A model generated the notes under the pieces. That model ran no database searches. It worked only from the letters and a program-made list of their open reading frames with translations, and was not told where the DNA came from. A stretch of DNA of 64,000 nt from Prosapia bicincta. Its lineage: Eukaryota > Arthropoda > Insecta > Hemiptera > Cercopidae. Both the position numbers and the translations under genes were made by a program. The stretch lies in the NCBI GenBank assembly GCA_036971475.1, contig JBAIZL010000001.1, positions 208,224,341 through 208,288,340 of the forward strand, in the 5' to 3' direction. This document shows, in pieces, positions 47,394 through 57,795 of this stretch (its first letter is position 1; the number at the start of each line of letters is the position of its first letter).

Positions 47394-49892
47394 ATGGATA
47401 ACGTAAAATATCAAGAATTTAACACCTACCAAGGTAAACAACTGTACCGTAAATATCATAACCTCAAAATCAAACTCCAGAATTGCATCAACATAATACA
47501 CTTTAATAAAAATGCTTAACACTTAATAGAACACCAAAATACGCTAAATTACACTTAAGAAATAAACAAAACACTATTATCAATAAAGCAACAAAAATAG
47601 CCGAATTACACATAATTAAACAAAACATTAAATCTGCCTACCATAAAAAAAGCCAAATCAACTTACAACTTTACACAACCAATTTGGAAATAATGAATAC
47701 TTTTGATACTCTCACACCTATTATACACGAAAAAACACAACAAATTATAATAAAACATAAAACAAACACAATAAACAGACAAAACAGAAAAATCGAAAAT
47801 TTAACAAAACAGCAACATAACCTAAAAAATAACGTAGAGTCAATCCACACCTCTAACAACAATAAATTCATAAACCTAACTAAAACACAGTTTACTGAAA
47901 AAGAAAAAATAATAATAACAAATTCCTTCAAATATAACCTACCTAATTTCAACAAAAAACAATAAAAAACCTAATAGTTGACACAGAATCTAACATCCAC
48001 AAAATTACCCACCAAAATACTGAACACATAAGAAACAATATTAATAGTAAAATTAACCTAATAAAAACAAAAAAAACTGAACAATATATAAACAAAAAAG
48101 AAATTAAAAAACTCAGAGAAAAACTAGAAAACAACGACTACTTAATATTAAAATCCGATAAAACAAATACACCAGTAATAATAGAAAATACCAAATACAT
48201 CGATTCAATGACTAACTACATAAAAGAAAATAAATACGAACAAATCCCAGACCCAACTAGCAAATACCTTATTACAATAAAAAAACGTAATAGTCACTCA
48301 CCGAAATACCCTAAACTATAACAATAAATTAAAATACTACACAAGACTATACCCATTCAAACCATGTGCACCAATGTTATCAGGCATACCTAAAATCCAC
48401 CAACCCGACACACCATTTAGACCACTAATAAATTTCACAACATCACCATCTTACATATACGCAAAAATACTAGACAAAATAATAAGATCTAAAATACATA
48501 TCAACAACACATACAATATAAAAAATGGATACGAATTAATTAATAAAATAAACACCATAAAAACAAACAGCAACACAAAAATAATAAGTTATGACATAAC
48601 TAACATGTACCCTAGCATTCCAATATGAAAAACCATAGAAATAATAAAAACAAACTAATACACAATAACGAAAAAAGAAACACAATAGATAGTATCATTA
48701 CGCTAACTAAACACATATGTAACCAAAATTACTTCCAATTTAACAATAAATACTATAAACAAACAACTGGACTCCCCATGGGATCACCCATATCATCTGT
48801 CATGTCAGAAATATATTTACAACACTTTGAACAAATTATAATTAAACCTGTACTTAACACACACAATATTTCACTATGGGCAAGGTATGTAGACGATATA
48901 CTTGTAATATACCAACCTACCATTCACAACGAACACATCATAATATTAAAAACAAACTAAATACAAACAACGAATACATACAATTCACCGTTGAAACAGA
49001 AACAAATAGAACAATCTACTATCTCGATATCACCTAAATATAAAAGATAATAAAATAGAAACTACAGTATACAGGAAACCTACTTCCAACAACACCCAAT
49101 ACACTACAAATCTAACCACCCTTGGTCACACATAATTAACACTTACAATAACATGATAAATAAAGCGATCAAATACACACAGGATAAAAAAACAAAAATT
49201 AAATAAAGAATTCGATAGCATTACAAAAATAGGAATAGAACATGGATACAACAAACACCTTATAAAAAATATATACAATAAATTCACAAAAAACCTAACC
49301 TCAACACAACCGTACAACCGGAACACAAAAAAAAAAAACAAATCTACCTAAAATATAAATACACCAATAACAAAATAGAAAAAATAACAAATATATACAA
49401 CAAAGAATATTACACTTCAACTTACAAACGAAACAACAAAATAATAAAATATCTTAATAACACAAACCACAAAACAAATTAAGAAAAACATAACCTATCA
49501 AAAACTTACAAAATTACATGTAACAACTGTAACGCATTTTACATAGGGAAAACAACCAGATCATTTAAAATAAGATTTGAAGAACATTATAGAGCATTCA
49601 AAAACAAAAATTCAAAAGTATCAAATGTTGCAGCACACCTAATATCACATAAACATGAAATAACAAATTACGAAAATAACCTAACCATACTTGAAATAAA
49701 TAATAACCCAATAGAACTAAACTCACTAGAAAAATACCACATTTATAAAAACATACACAACAATTTAATGAATCTACAAACAACATATACAGAAGACATG
49801 CTATTCAAAAACATAATACACAAGTCTCAAGAGGAAACGTATATGACGTCAACAATTACCAACACGACGGACCGAACATCCGCAAAAAAATA
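47394..49892 (+). pseudogene. Penelope-like RT + GIY-YIG protein, decayed
   Basis: Starts at ATGGATAACG (47,394) and is split over frames. In order: an Asn/Lys-rich N-terminal region; LILKSDKTNTPVII near 48,150 (the K-DKGN block); LSGIPKIHQPDTPFRPLINF near 48,377; YDITNMYPSIP near 48,590 (RT motif A); TTGLPMGSPISSVMSEIYLQ near 48,765 (motif B); YVDDILVIY near 48,890 (catalytic motif C). Then a linker, and YKITCNNCNAFYIGKTTRSF near 49,507 (GIY-YIG active region) with ISHKHEI and LNSLEKYHIYKNIH. PLE proteins copy RNA at cleaved or exposed DNA ends. Stops near 47,963, 48,320, 48,626 and 48,958 and several shifts inactivate it, yet all catalytic signatures remain legible. The Asn/Lys/Ile bias reflects high A content on the sense strand. 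Confidence 0.88.
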
Positions 49893-49905
49893 AAGAAAAT
49901 GTAAT

Positions 49906-49950
49906 CAGTGATTCGATAATGGTAAGTGACCGAAAGGCGCCTCATCACTG
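49906..49950 (+). ncRNA. Candidate hammerhead ribozyme in the PLE 3' repeat
   Basis: Stem I CAGTGAT (49,906-49,912) pairs perfectly with ATCACTG (49,944-49,950). Between them: degenerate core TCGATAA (consensus CTGANGA, three transitions), one extra T, stem II GG/CC with loop TAAGTGA, GAA, the perfect palindrome AGGCGCCT as stem III, then C at the cleavage position. The core changes suggest this copy is no longer active. The predicted product would begin ATCACTGAAGG, which is how the inverted 5' head copy begins. Confidence 0.55.
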
Positions 49951-50009
49951 AAGGTAAAATCATTGCACTTAATGGTGGATAAAATTACTTACAATAGTAA
50001 TATAATAAC

Positions 50010-50014
<5 letters not shown>

Positions 50015-50052
<38 letters not shown>
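50015..50052. repeat. (TA)n microsatellite
   Basis: Uninterrupted TA dinucleotides. Confidence 0.95.
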
Positions 50053-50056
<4 letters not shown>

Positions 50057-50170
50057 AGTTTTGCAATACTGTTTTCTTGTATTCACTTATCACTTTCACT
50101 ATATGTACTTAAACAAGTACATAACAAATAAGATTCTTGTTTAAGTAAATATAGTGAAAGTGATATTAAT
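50053..50170. repeat. Hairpin repeat, family 3 (copy 2)
   Basis: After TTTGTAGTTTTGCAATACTG, a hairpin with arms of about 28 nt: CACTTTCACTATATGTACTT+AAACAAG and CTTGTTTAAG+TAAATATAGTGAAAGTG, spacer about 18 nt. Flanked by TA-rich sequence. Confidence 0.85.
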
Positions 50171-50177
50171 ATATATA

Positions 50178-50260
50178 TGTATAAAGTAAACTCCCGATTA
50201 TCCGTGGGCGGCTTAACCGGTTTGCGGAATATCCGGGGTCTGCCATTGTTTTACATATAT
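50178..50260 (+). mobile_element. Possible pogo/Tigger-like transposon end
   Basis: TATAAAGTAAACTCCCGATT followed by ATCCGTGGGCGG, TTAACCGGTTTGCGGAATAT and CCGGGGTCTGCC resembles Tigger-like terminal repeats, which insert at TA. No opposite end or transposase was found nearby. Confidence 0.35.
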
Positions 50261-50513
50261 CCAATCAGATTCATGTGTTTAAATTTCCAAACAGTGAATT
50301 ACGACGTAAATACATATAAGGCTTAATAGAAGTTAAGATGAAGGGAATAGATATGTAAATATGTACGTACTAATTTTTTACATTGAAAGGGAAGCATCCC
50401 GACGCGGGCCAACAAAATAAAAGGGCGAGCAGACTAATGTATATAAGAGACAATGACAAAATGCTTGGACGCCCGAAAACCTATAATAAGATACGCCCTG
50501 CGTATAATAACAT

Positions 50514-50515
<2 letters not shown>

Positions 50516-50559
<44 letters not shown>
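50516..50559. repeat. (TA)n microsatellite
   Basis: Uninterrupted TA dinucleotides. Confidence 0.95.
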
Positions 50560-50561
<2 letters not shown>

Positions 50562-50692
50562 TTGCAACACTGTTTTCTTGTATTCATTAACCACTTTCAC
50601 TATATGAACTTAAACAAGTATATGAACTTACATACCAAGTAAGATTCTTGTTTAAGTACATATAGTGAAAGTGATATAAATATATATATATA
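50560..50692. repeat. Hairpin repeat, family 3 (copy 3)
   Basis: Same leader (AGTTTTGCAACACTGTTTTC) and hairpin arms as copy 2, with a small insertion of TATGAACT before the spacer. Followed by GATATAAATATATATA. Confidence 0.85.
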
Positions 50693-50699
50693 TAGTAAT

Positions 50700-51400
50700 T
50701 AATAATTAAATATATATAAAAAATACAACAATTAAATGAAACTAAAAGGAAGGCCTCCAAATCAATATAGATAAGACAAAATACATTTGCCTTGGAACCC
50801 CTAAGGAGACTAACTTGGTGTTGAAAGGGACGAAGATATAGAAATCTGCGAAAAATTAAAACACATAGGAGTTGAAACAATAGATTGTAAAGGAAAAGTA
50901 GAAATATAATATATATTAGGGCAAGCACGAAAAGTAGTAGAAGACTGAGCGGAATACGATGGCGAACAAGACGATGAAAAATCAATTATATTTCAACATA
51001 GTAAATAGTATATTGACGTATGCATCTGAAACATGGGTAATATCTCAAGAAAACAAGAGCAGGATTAATGTAGTATAAATGAGCGATCTCAAGAGATCAT
51101 TGCAAATCTTCAAATGAGATTATAGGACAAATAAAAGCATTGGTGACAGGATAGCGAAGAAGGGGACAGTCGTAATGTAAATTCATAGGAGACAGCTGAT
51201 ATGGCTCGGACACGTAGGGAGAATTTCGGAAGGAAGATTAGAGTTTCTTTTTAGTAGACAGCGCTGGAGAAAAGAAAAAGGAAAGACCTAGACTAGCATG
51301 GGAAGAAACCATCCATAAAGCCATAAGAGAAAGAAACTATCGGTCTAAAACTGTTACAATAGGCAAAGTTTAGAAATCGGACACCTAAGGCAAGCGCTAT
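50700..51400 (+). pseudogene. Non-LTR reverse transcriptase C-terminal half, decayed
   Basis: Frameshifted translation reads NIDKTKYICLGTPKETNLVL, then DEDIEICEKLKHIGVETI (the K-LG-- block after the RT palm), SILTYASETWVISQENKSRI, DRIAKKG, IHRRQLIWLGHVGRISEGRL, and GRPRLAWEETIHKAIRERNY. This is the usual tail of arthropod endonuclease-RT type elements (LTY-E-W, LGHV-R, GRPR--W). Many stops. No relation in sequence to the RNase H-bearing element at 27.8 kb. An RTE- or jockey-like source is likely but unresolved. Confidence 0.75.
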
Positions 51401-51404
51401 AAAA

Positions 51405-52330
51405 CCTACATAATATATATATGCTGTGTGTTTATGTGTGTGTATGTGTGTGTTTTTGTGTCTGTGTGTAGTATATAAATAATTAATGCACACGGAGTCT
51501 AATCCTGAATTTGTTGTTTTTTTTGTAAAAATACAAATTCTAAACTCAAATGTATTGTTAAGTTCATAATTGCTTCTTCTTACGTAATACATTTACTATT
51601 CATATAGAATGGTGATAAAATATATCTCTTATTTAAGTTGTATCAGTTAGAAAATAAAGCATTGAATTTTAAAACCATGAGAAAGCAATTACTCACTATT
51701 TTGTTTGACCGTTGAGTAAGAGTCTGCCACACGTAATATTCCCTCATCGGGCATGGGTAGTAAATTACAAACTAAAACGGCCTTAAATATGATTCATAGT
51801 AAATAAGCATTGATTTCATCATCCATTGACTAAATGGATGGCATTAGATGTTAATACTGTATTTCCAAATAACAACTAATTAAATAAATTTGATGAATAA
51901 TTAACGTTTTATATGAGAGATACATTTTTCACAAAATGGGCAAGGTAAGCAATATAGTTATTTAATCCCATTTGTCTTAAAATAAGTGATAACATATGAT
52001 TTCTTGAAACAGCTGATTTTATGTTATAGGTTATGTGTTAGAATAGCGGTTTTAACATAGTCGTACATTGTATGCTACTTTATCTATATTAATTGTACGT
52101 AATTATTTAATACAAAGTAACTCAATTAAAATTTTCTTTGTTTACATAAGTAGCGATAGACTTTAAAAAATGTTTGTTTAGGTATACAAAAACATAACGA
52201 TGATGACCCTTTCTCAACTTTCGGAAAAATGATGAGCTTAAATTTCACCCATTCGTTATTCAAACAAAGCATTTTCACAGGGAAAATTTAAGGGGGGTCT
52301 TAAAGTATGTGAATAAAAGACATACTTTTT
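51405..52330. other. AT-rich sequence, nothing recognised
   Basis: Contains a short imperfect (GT)n at 51,420-51,472. No gene. Confidence 0.5.
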
Positions 52331-52334
52331 TGAC

Positions 52335-52505
52335 CACTTTTTTTTAAAAATAAATTAAGCCTCTAACGGAGTTGTATTTTTAAATACCTCTGAAGAAGAT
52401 TGCTGTGCAATTGAAATGTACATAAGTTTTAAATAAAAGTTATTTGTGGCTTAGAGGCTTTATTTATTTAAAAATAAACATTACGCCACAGTTGCTACAT
52501 ACATT
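52335..52505. mobile_element. Family 2 element (copy 2)
   Basis: Inverted ends TTTTAAAAATAAATTAAGCC+TCTAA and TTAGAGGCTTTATTTATTTA. On the minus strand it starts TGTAGCAACTGTGGCGTAAT, like the copy at 34,541. Interior carries the CTGAAGA motif and hairpin. No coding capacity. Confidence 0.6.
52387..52428 (+). ncRNA. Candidate hammerhead ribozyme, family 2 copy 2
   Basis: Core CTGAAGA (52,390-52,396, canonical with A at the free position), one extra A, stem II GATTGC/GCAATT with loop TGT (closing G-T wobble), GAA, perfect palindrome ATGTACAT as stem III, A at the cleavage position. Stem I is only CT/AG here. Confidence 0.5.
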
Positions 52506-52647
52506 TATTGTTTGACCACTGTCGATCTAATGCCGGACCGTGTGGTTTAGTTAAGTACATTACCTTAAGTAACTCGGGCGATATTCTAATTTCGGTAATT
52601 AATTCTAACATCGATAAGGGCGCTATACAAGGTAAAATTTGCAATAT

Positions 52648-52697
52648 ACGTTCCTGATGATGTTGGTACTGTTGGCCAACGAAAATCTTTGAATAAT
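52648..52697 (+). ncRNA. Family 1 hammerhead-like motif, copy F (isolated)
   Basis: TTC, core CTGATGA, extra T, stem II GTTGG/CCAAC, GAA, then AATCTT (palindrome broken by one base), T, GAATAA. Flanking family 1 sequence is mostly lost. Confidence 0.45.
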
Positions 52698-52699
52698 AC

Positions 52700-55500
52700 A
52701 AATTAATAACAAATATCTTCAGTTGTTTATATAATATACAATAATTATTCCAGTATTTAAATATTAATTATTTAAATTTACATTAATGATCTATAAAGGA
52801 TGTTGTACGGAAAAGGCATACGATGCGTATAATAAAAGACGAAACCTAACCTATGTATTATTAAACTTTTTATTTAGAAACGTAAACTTTACAACTAATC
52901 ATACAAATAATATTTAAATAATTTGTATATTTTAATAAATTGGCTACTAAATGAACGAAACAAATAAAGAACTATCAGTCAATATAAGCAATTATATGAG
53001 GCAAGCATATATACTGTAAGCCTACAAGGAACACAATGTTTTTCATTATATTTAAACAATTTTTAACTAGATGATAGTTTATACTTCAGAATGTGACATA
53101 AAAACTCCAATTAAAATCAAACCTTATCATTTATATGAGTAGAAACGTTTGGACACTTATATAAAAGTATTCCAATGTGCCAAAATTGTATTACAATTAT
53201 ATTATGTTTTAAGACGGAAAACCTAACAATATGTTTTATAATTTATTTCCAAAAACCTCTGGATCACAAATTAATTGTTGATTTTAACTATTTTGAATTG
53301 TATGTCAATAAATCGTAAAGATTCCTTTGTTAACGTAAACTTTTTCCCTCATAATATTGTAAAAATATACAATTTATATCCTAATATAACGAAGTATTAA
53401 AATACTAATCTATTTAGACAAGGATAATCTAAGATTTATCGATTGTCTTTCTAGGACGTATTTGAACATAGATTTATTCATAAACGTATTTCAACCTATT
53501 GATTTGTTTTATTTCGTAACTACAGTCAAATACATCGAAGGCTGCTCTAAGTCTTGCTACACGCAATAACATCGATAATATGACAGAAATAAATATTGTG
53601 TTTTAGATACAACTTTCGTTCAAATTATTAGACCCAAGGATATTTTCCTTGATGTTCATCGGTTAAAACGTAACAGCTACTAATTAATTAGTTTAGAATA
53701 CTAATACAGCAAAGCTCTTAGAAAATAATGGCAAAAAGTCACTAATAATAAATGAAATTATTATGTTTTTATAAATAACATTGGTAAGAAAATTAACAAA
53801 CGAAATAAGTTTGTAAACAAATTAATTTGCTCAATTAATTAAATAACATCCTTAAATTACCTTAAGACGTCAACTAGTAACATATATACTCATTAAGGTG
53901 AATCATATTGGATAAAGAATGGCCCAAGACGAATGGTCTATCTGTGAGTTACACAATTTTTATTGCACAGATGAAATCTCTTTGTTACTTAGTAAATCGT
54001 CTCAACTATTATTTTAAATGTTTATCAGAAGAAATGAAACACAGTGAACCTGACACAAAATAAGTATAAACGATTGGGCTCTTAGAAACACTAAAAAGAA
54101 ATGATACGTTAAAGTGAAAGCTTGGGCGGTGAAAATATAGCTACAAGTAACAATAATAGAGACGACACTGGAACCTGTAAGTAAAGGGAGTGACAGCTCT
54201 AAGTGGCTGATATTGCGGGAAAACTTTCTGAAGATGTAGCTATTGCTGCTAAATACAATAAAACTACGCGGAAAAACTAAACAGTCTGAGTAAAATAAGT
54301 CTGAAACTGTAAATTGTACGTAAGAGGACATCGTTTTTAATTGTGTTTGTTTATGGATTTATCGTTTTTTGTTGTTGTTTTTTTTTTAAATAGTTAGAGA
54401 AAGAATGAGAGAGTAAAAAGACAAAAACAGAAAGTTAAAAGGAGAAGAGGAAAACAGAGAGGATGTGAAGAGAATGGGAATGGAGGATAGGTGGATTTTG
54501 TTAAGGTGTGTGTGTGTGTGTGTAATAGAGAGACACAGAGAGGAACAGGAATAGAAAGAGAGTGACAAATACAGCGAGTTTAAAAATTAAAATCGTGTAT
54601 TTAGTCAAATTCAACTTTTTATCAGTTTTTTCTGTAAATTTGATCAAAAAATGTACTTTTTTATTCTGATAAATTATATCTTGATAAAAGACTAATAATA
54701 AAACACTTAAGAAAAGAGAACTTATTTATAACGTTGGTAACACATTTCGGTTGAACTAGAACCAAATACAGCTATGACATATTTATACTTTTAGAAAAGA
54801 TAGTTGAATATAAGTAAAACTGCATTTCAACAGACCATAATTAATAGCAATTTATTTTGATAAATAATACATATATTATCATTAAAACAGGTTCAATTTT
54901 TTCATTCATAAATACATATCTGTTTTATTTGTCAAATTTATTAAAATGGTCTGCATCCACGAAACGTTACTGTTTGTTGTAATAATATTTACATTGCATT
55001 ACTTACAAAACTATAAAAGATAAAGGTATATCTAGTATATAAACATTGCATATTATTATGTAAAGCTTGTTTATTTCAACCCATTTCTTTTTTTCTGAAC
55101 TTTTCTAAACTAAGAACAATAAATAAACGTTTCTGAAGTAATACAATAAACTAATAAGTGTAGTGCTATTGTTTCCTCTCATAAACCATTAGGTTCTAAT
55201 AAACAAGTAGTTTTAGAGATTTCGCCATTACAACTGTAACGTTCGAATTGTGAAAGTGCTTATCACTTTAATATAAACTAATAAATAATAAATACAACAT
55301 TAATAAAGGGCAATTTGATCAATACAAAATGGTCAGAAGAAACTTGTTATGGAGATAAAATTGAACTAAACGTCAAAATAAATACCTAAAAACCACTTGA
55401 CAAAGAGCCTAAAAGGTCCGTGCGTATTTTACAATCTCATGCATATAAAAATATAAGGCCCTCTAGTTACATTGCTAGAGGGAACAAGTAGCAAAACTAA
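52700..55500. other. AT-rich sequence, no gene recognised
   Basis: A purine-rich block lies at 54,390-54,560 with a (GT)n at 54,507-54,523. No supported ORF. Confidence 0.5.
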
Positions 55501-55528
55501 ACTCATATAAAGAAAAGTCCAGACGAAG

Positions 55529-56623
55529 GTGGGTTCAGTTCACAGATTTAGTGGAAAAAATTGTTTAACAATACAGGTCCAAAATAAAGAGAGGAATCAG
55601 GATACAAACGTCCCTGAAATCCTATATAAACTGTATAGATTCAACCAAAGAAAGAGAGTATTTATTTTGAGTGAGATCAGGAAAACGAAGAAACCAATCA
55701 CATCAATTCCTCCTATCAGAAAACATAATGAACTAAAGGAACGAACTATGATGGAATGGTCAGGGGCATTAACGTCGGGAGCTCAGATCTGGTACACAGA
55801 TGGCTCCAAGATGGACTTCGGCACTGGAGCGGGGGTGTGTTGTAAAAACCCAAGGGTAAAACTAGTTTTTTCCTTGGGGAGGCATACCTCTGTCTTTCAG
55901 GCCGAAATATATGCTATAAATGCCTGTCTGGGAGAGATAGCGAGAAGGGGAGCACACGGGACCCGGATTGCTATTTTCTCCGACAGTCAGGCAGCAATTA
56001 AGGCACTAAACGGACATGTGGTCACCTCGGCCATAGTCAGGGAGTACCTAAATAACCTACAAGCCCTGGCAAGGCACAATCAAATCGAGATAGGTTGGGT
56101 GCCAGGGCATATGGGAATACTTGGAAATGAAGCCGCAGATGCGCTGGCCAGAGAGTGGTCTTCGACTCCCAAGATTGGACCGGAGCCTGCGGTAGGTATT
56201 TCCAAATCCATGGTCAAGATGGCAGTGCGAAGGTGGATGGCTGAAAGACACTGTGAGCACTGGATCAGGGCTGAAGGGATGAGACACAGTAAGCTAACCC
56301 TTAGGAAACCTTCCTTGGGGCTGCAGAAGAGTCTCATCTATCTGTCTAGGCAGGAACTGAGGATAGCCACAGGTCTACTCACGGGACACGGTGGACTAAG
56401 GAAACATCTGCATAAAATAGGTATCTACAAAGATGAACCAATGTGCAGATTATTCGGGCAAGAACTGGAGACCGCCACACACATCATTTATAGATGTGAA
56501 GCACTTGCCGAGAGGCGCTTCAACCTCTTTGGAGAAAGCACAGCTCTGGAAGAGGATGCTGAAGGTAAAACACTAGTCAGAAAACTCCTAAACCTGGTAA
56601 GAGGGAAGGGGCTATTTGACTAG
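55529..56623 (+). CDS. Non-LTR retrotransposon RNase H fragment (no RT)
   Basis: 364 codons open from a GTG; a stop lies a few codons upstream and no natural ATG start is evident, so this is the tail of a truncated pol. RNase H spans about 85-215: YTDGSKM with D91, FQAEIYAI with E126, SDSQAAIKAL with D152, and GHMGILGNEAADALAR with D204, all four acidic residues kept. The downstream region resembles the C-terminus of the element at 27.9 kb (LSRQELRIATGLLTGHGGLR versus LSRHQLRATVELVTGHGNLR). The terminal zinc motif is damaged: the second Cys is Phe (CRLF). A 3' tail with AAGAAAAAAAAGG follows at about 56,693. A different copy or lineage from the 27.9-kb element. Domestication is possible but there is no sign of a promoter or splicing. 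Confidence 0.8.
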   Translation: MGSVHRFSGKNCLTIQVQNKERNQDTNVPEILYKLYRFNQRKRVFILSEIRKTKKPITSIPPIRKHNELKERTMMEWSGALTSGAQIWYTDGSKMDFGTGAGVCCKNPRVKLVFSLGRHTSVFQAEIYAINACLGEIARRGAHGTRIAIFSDSQAAIKALNGHVVTSAIVREYLNNLQALARHNQIEIGWVPGHMGILGNEAADALAREWSSTPKIGPEPAVGISKSMVKMAVRRWMAERHCEHWIRAEGMRHSKLTLRKPSLGLQKSLIYLSRQELRIATGLLTGHGGLRKHLHKIGIYKDEPMCRLFGQELETATHIIYRCEALAERRFNLFGESTALEEDAEGKTLVRKLLNLVRGKGLFD

Positions 56624-56704
56624 ATCAGAGAGGTAAGTACAATATACCTTAAGGTAGCAGTGCTTTGGGCAGTTTTAAACCCGCTCCCAAGTCAAGAAAA
56701 AAAA

Positions 56705-57790
56705 GGAACGAAAAACAAGAAATGTAATCAACTTGCGAACGTGATCACGAAACACTTCACAGATATATTCCAACCAAATATAATAAAGAATGTTTACTAG
56801 TTGGACAACAGCAACAAAATATAAGACCTATTGATACTGCAAAAAAACAACGGTATTACAATATGAGACGAAATACTACTGACTACAGAAACTAACCTAA
56901 TTGTATCTTACGAGATACATTTTTAAGGTGCTTCTAGGGAAAAAATGGCTGTACTTACATGACTAATAATTACAGACTTCAGTTTAAAATACGTAACTCA
57001 TATTTTAAAAATAAGGGAAGAGGTAAGACTATAAAACCTGGAAAATTGTTTAACAAAGCTGAGTAAATCCCAGCAGTAATCCCTGCATTGAGAGATTGAA
57101 TATGACTCCAGAATATCATTTTCGATTCAGAGAAACCTGTCCGCTATATAATCGAGATTATAGTATAATACATATCAAAACAATCCTCACACAATAAAGA
57201 GATATATATTTCTATATTTTTGGTGTAATAAATTGTAACGTATAATTTTTGTAACATTAATTCTTAAGGAATTAATGATGATGTTTAATATTGCAGTATT
57301 TGTTACATAATTAATTAGTTGACCTCCAATGTCAAATGTTTAGTTGAAAATTAGAATGATGTGTTAAATAAATAATTTTAAACTCCAAACATTGAGTTAC
57401 ATAAATCAAATTTTACTTCAAAAAAGAAACATGAAAATACAAATAAATTTTGCGCTTGAAATGTTACATTACTTGCAGATTTTACAAAGTTTACAGAATT
57501 AACTTATCTGACCTTTATATGCAAAACAATCTATGGCAGTGGCCCTGACATCCATTTTAAATTGCTTTGCATATTTAGAATACATTTAATTTGTCTTTTC
57601 GACTTTATAATTTTACTACATTAAACAAAAGAATATTCACTTTCCCCACATTAAACTAAAAAACTGGTATTGTCTTGCCGCATACGATTAAAGTTAATAA
57701 TAAAAGTTTTCACTTTTATCACATTATGTTTTAAAGTTACGACTTAGCTGTATTTTACCCAAGCTGAAGTAGCAAATATCGTCCCGGTAC
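56705..57790. other. AT-rich sequence, nothing recognised
   Basis: No supported feature. Confidence 0.5.
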
Positions 57791-57795
57791 TGATC

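Larger units (their letters stand above)
47309..50014 (+). mobile_element. Penelope-like retroelement, near full length, decayed
   Basis: About 2.7 kb with direct terminal repeats (pseudo-LTRs): 47,311-47,370 and 49,952-50,014 share GATAAAATTACTTACAATAG and TAACTTCAT. The 5' end is joined to an inverted head copy, an arrangement seen in many PLEs. It encodes RT and a GIY-YIG endonuclease. Family 3 hairpin repeats and (TA)n lie on both sides. A candidate hammerhead sits at the start of the 3' repeat. Stops and frameshifts make it non-autonomous now. Confidence 0.88.
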
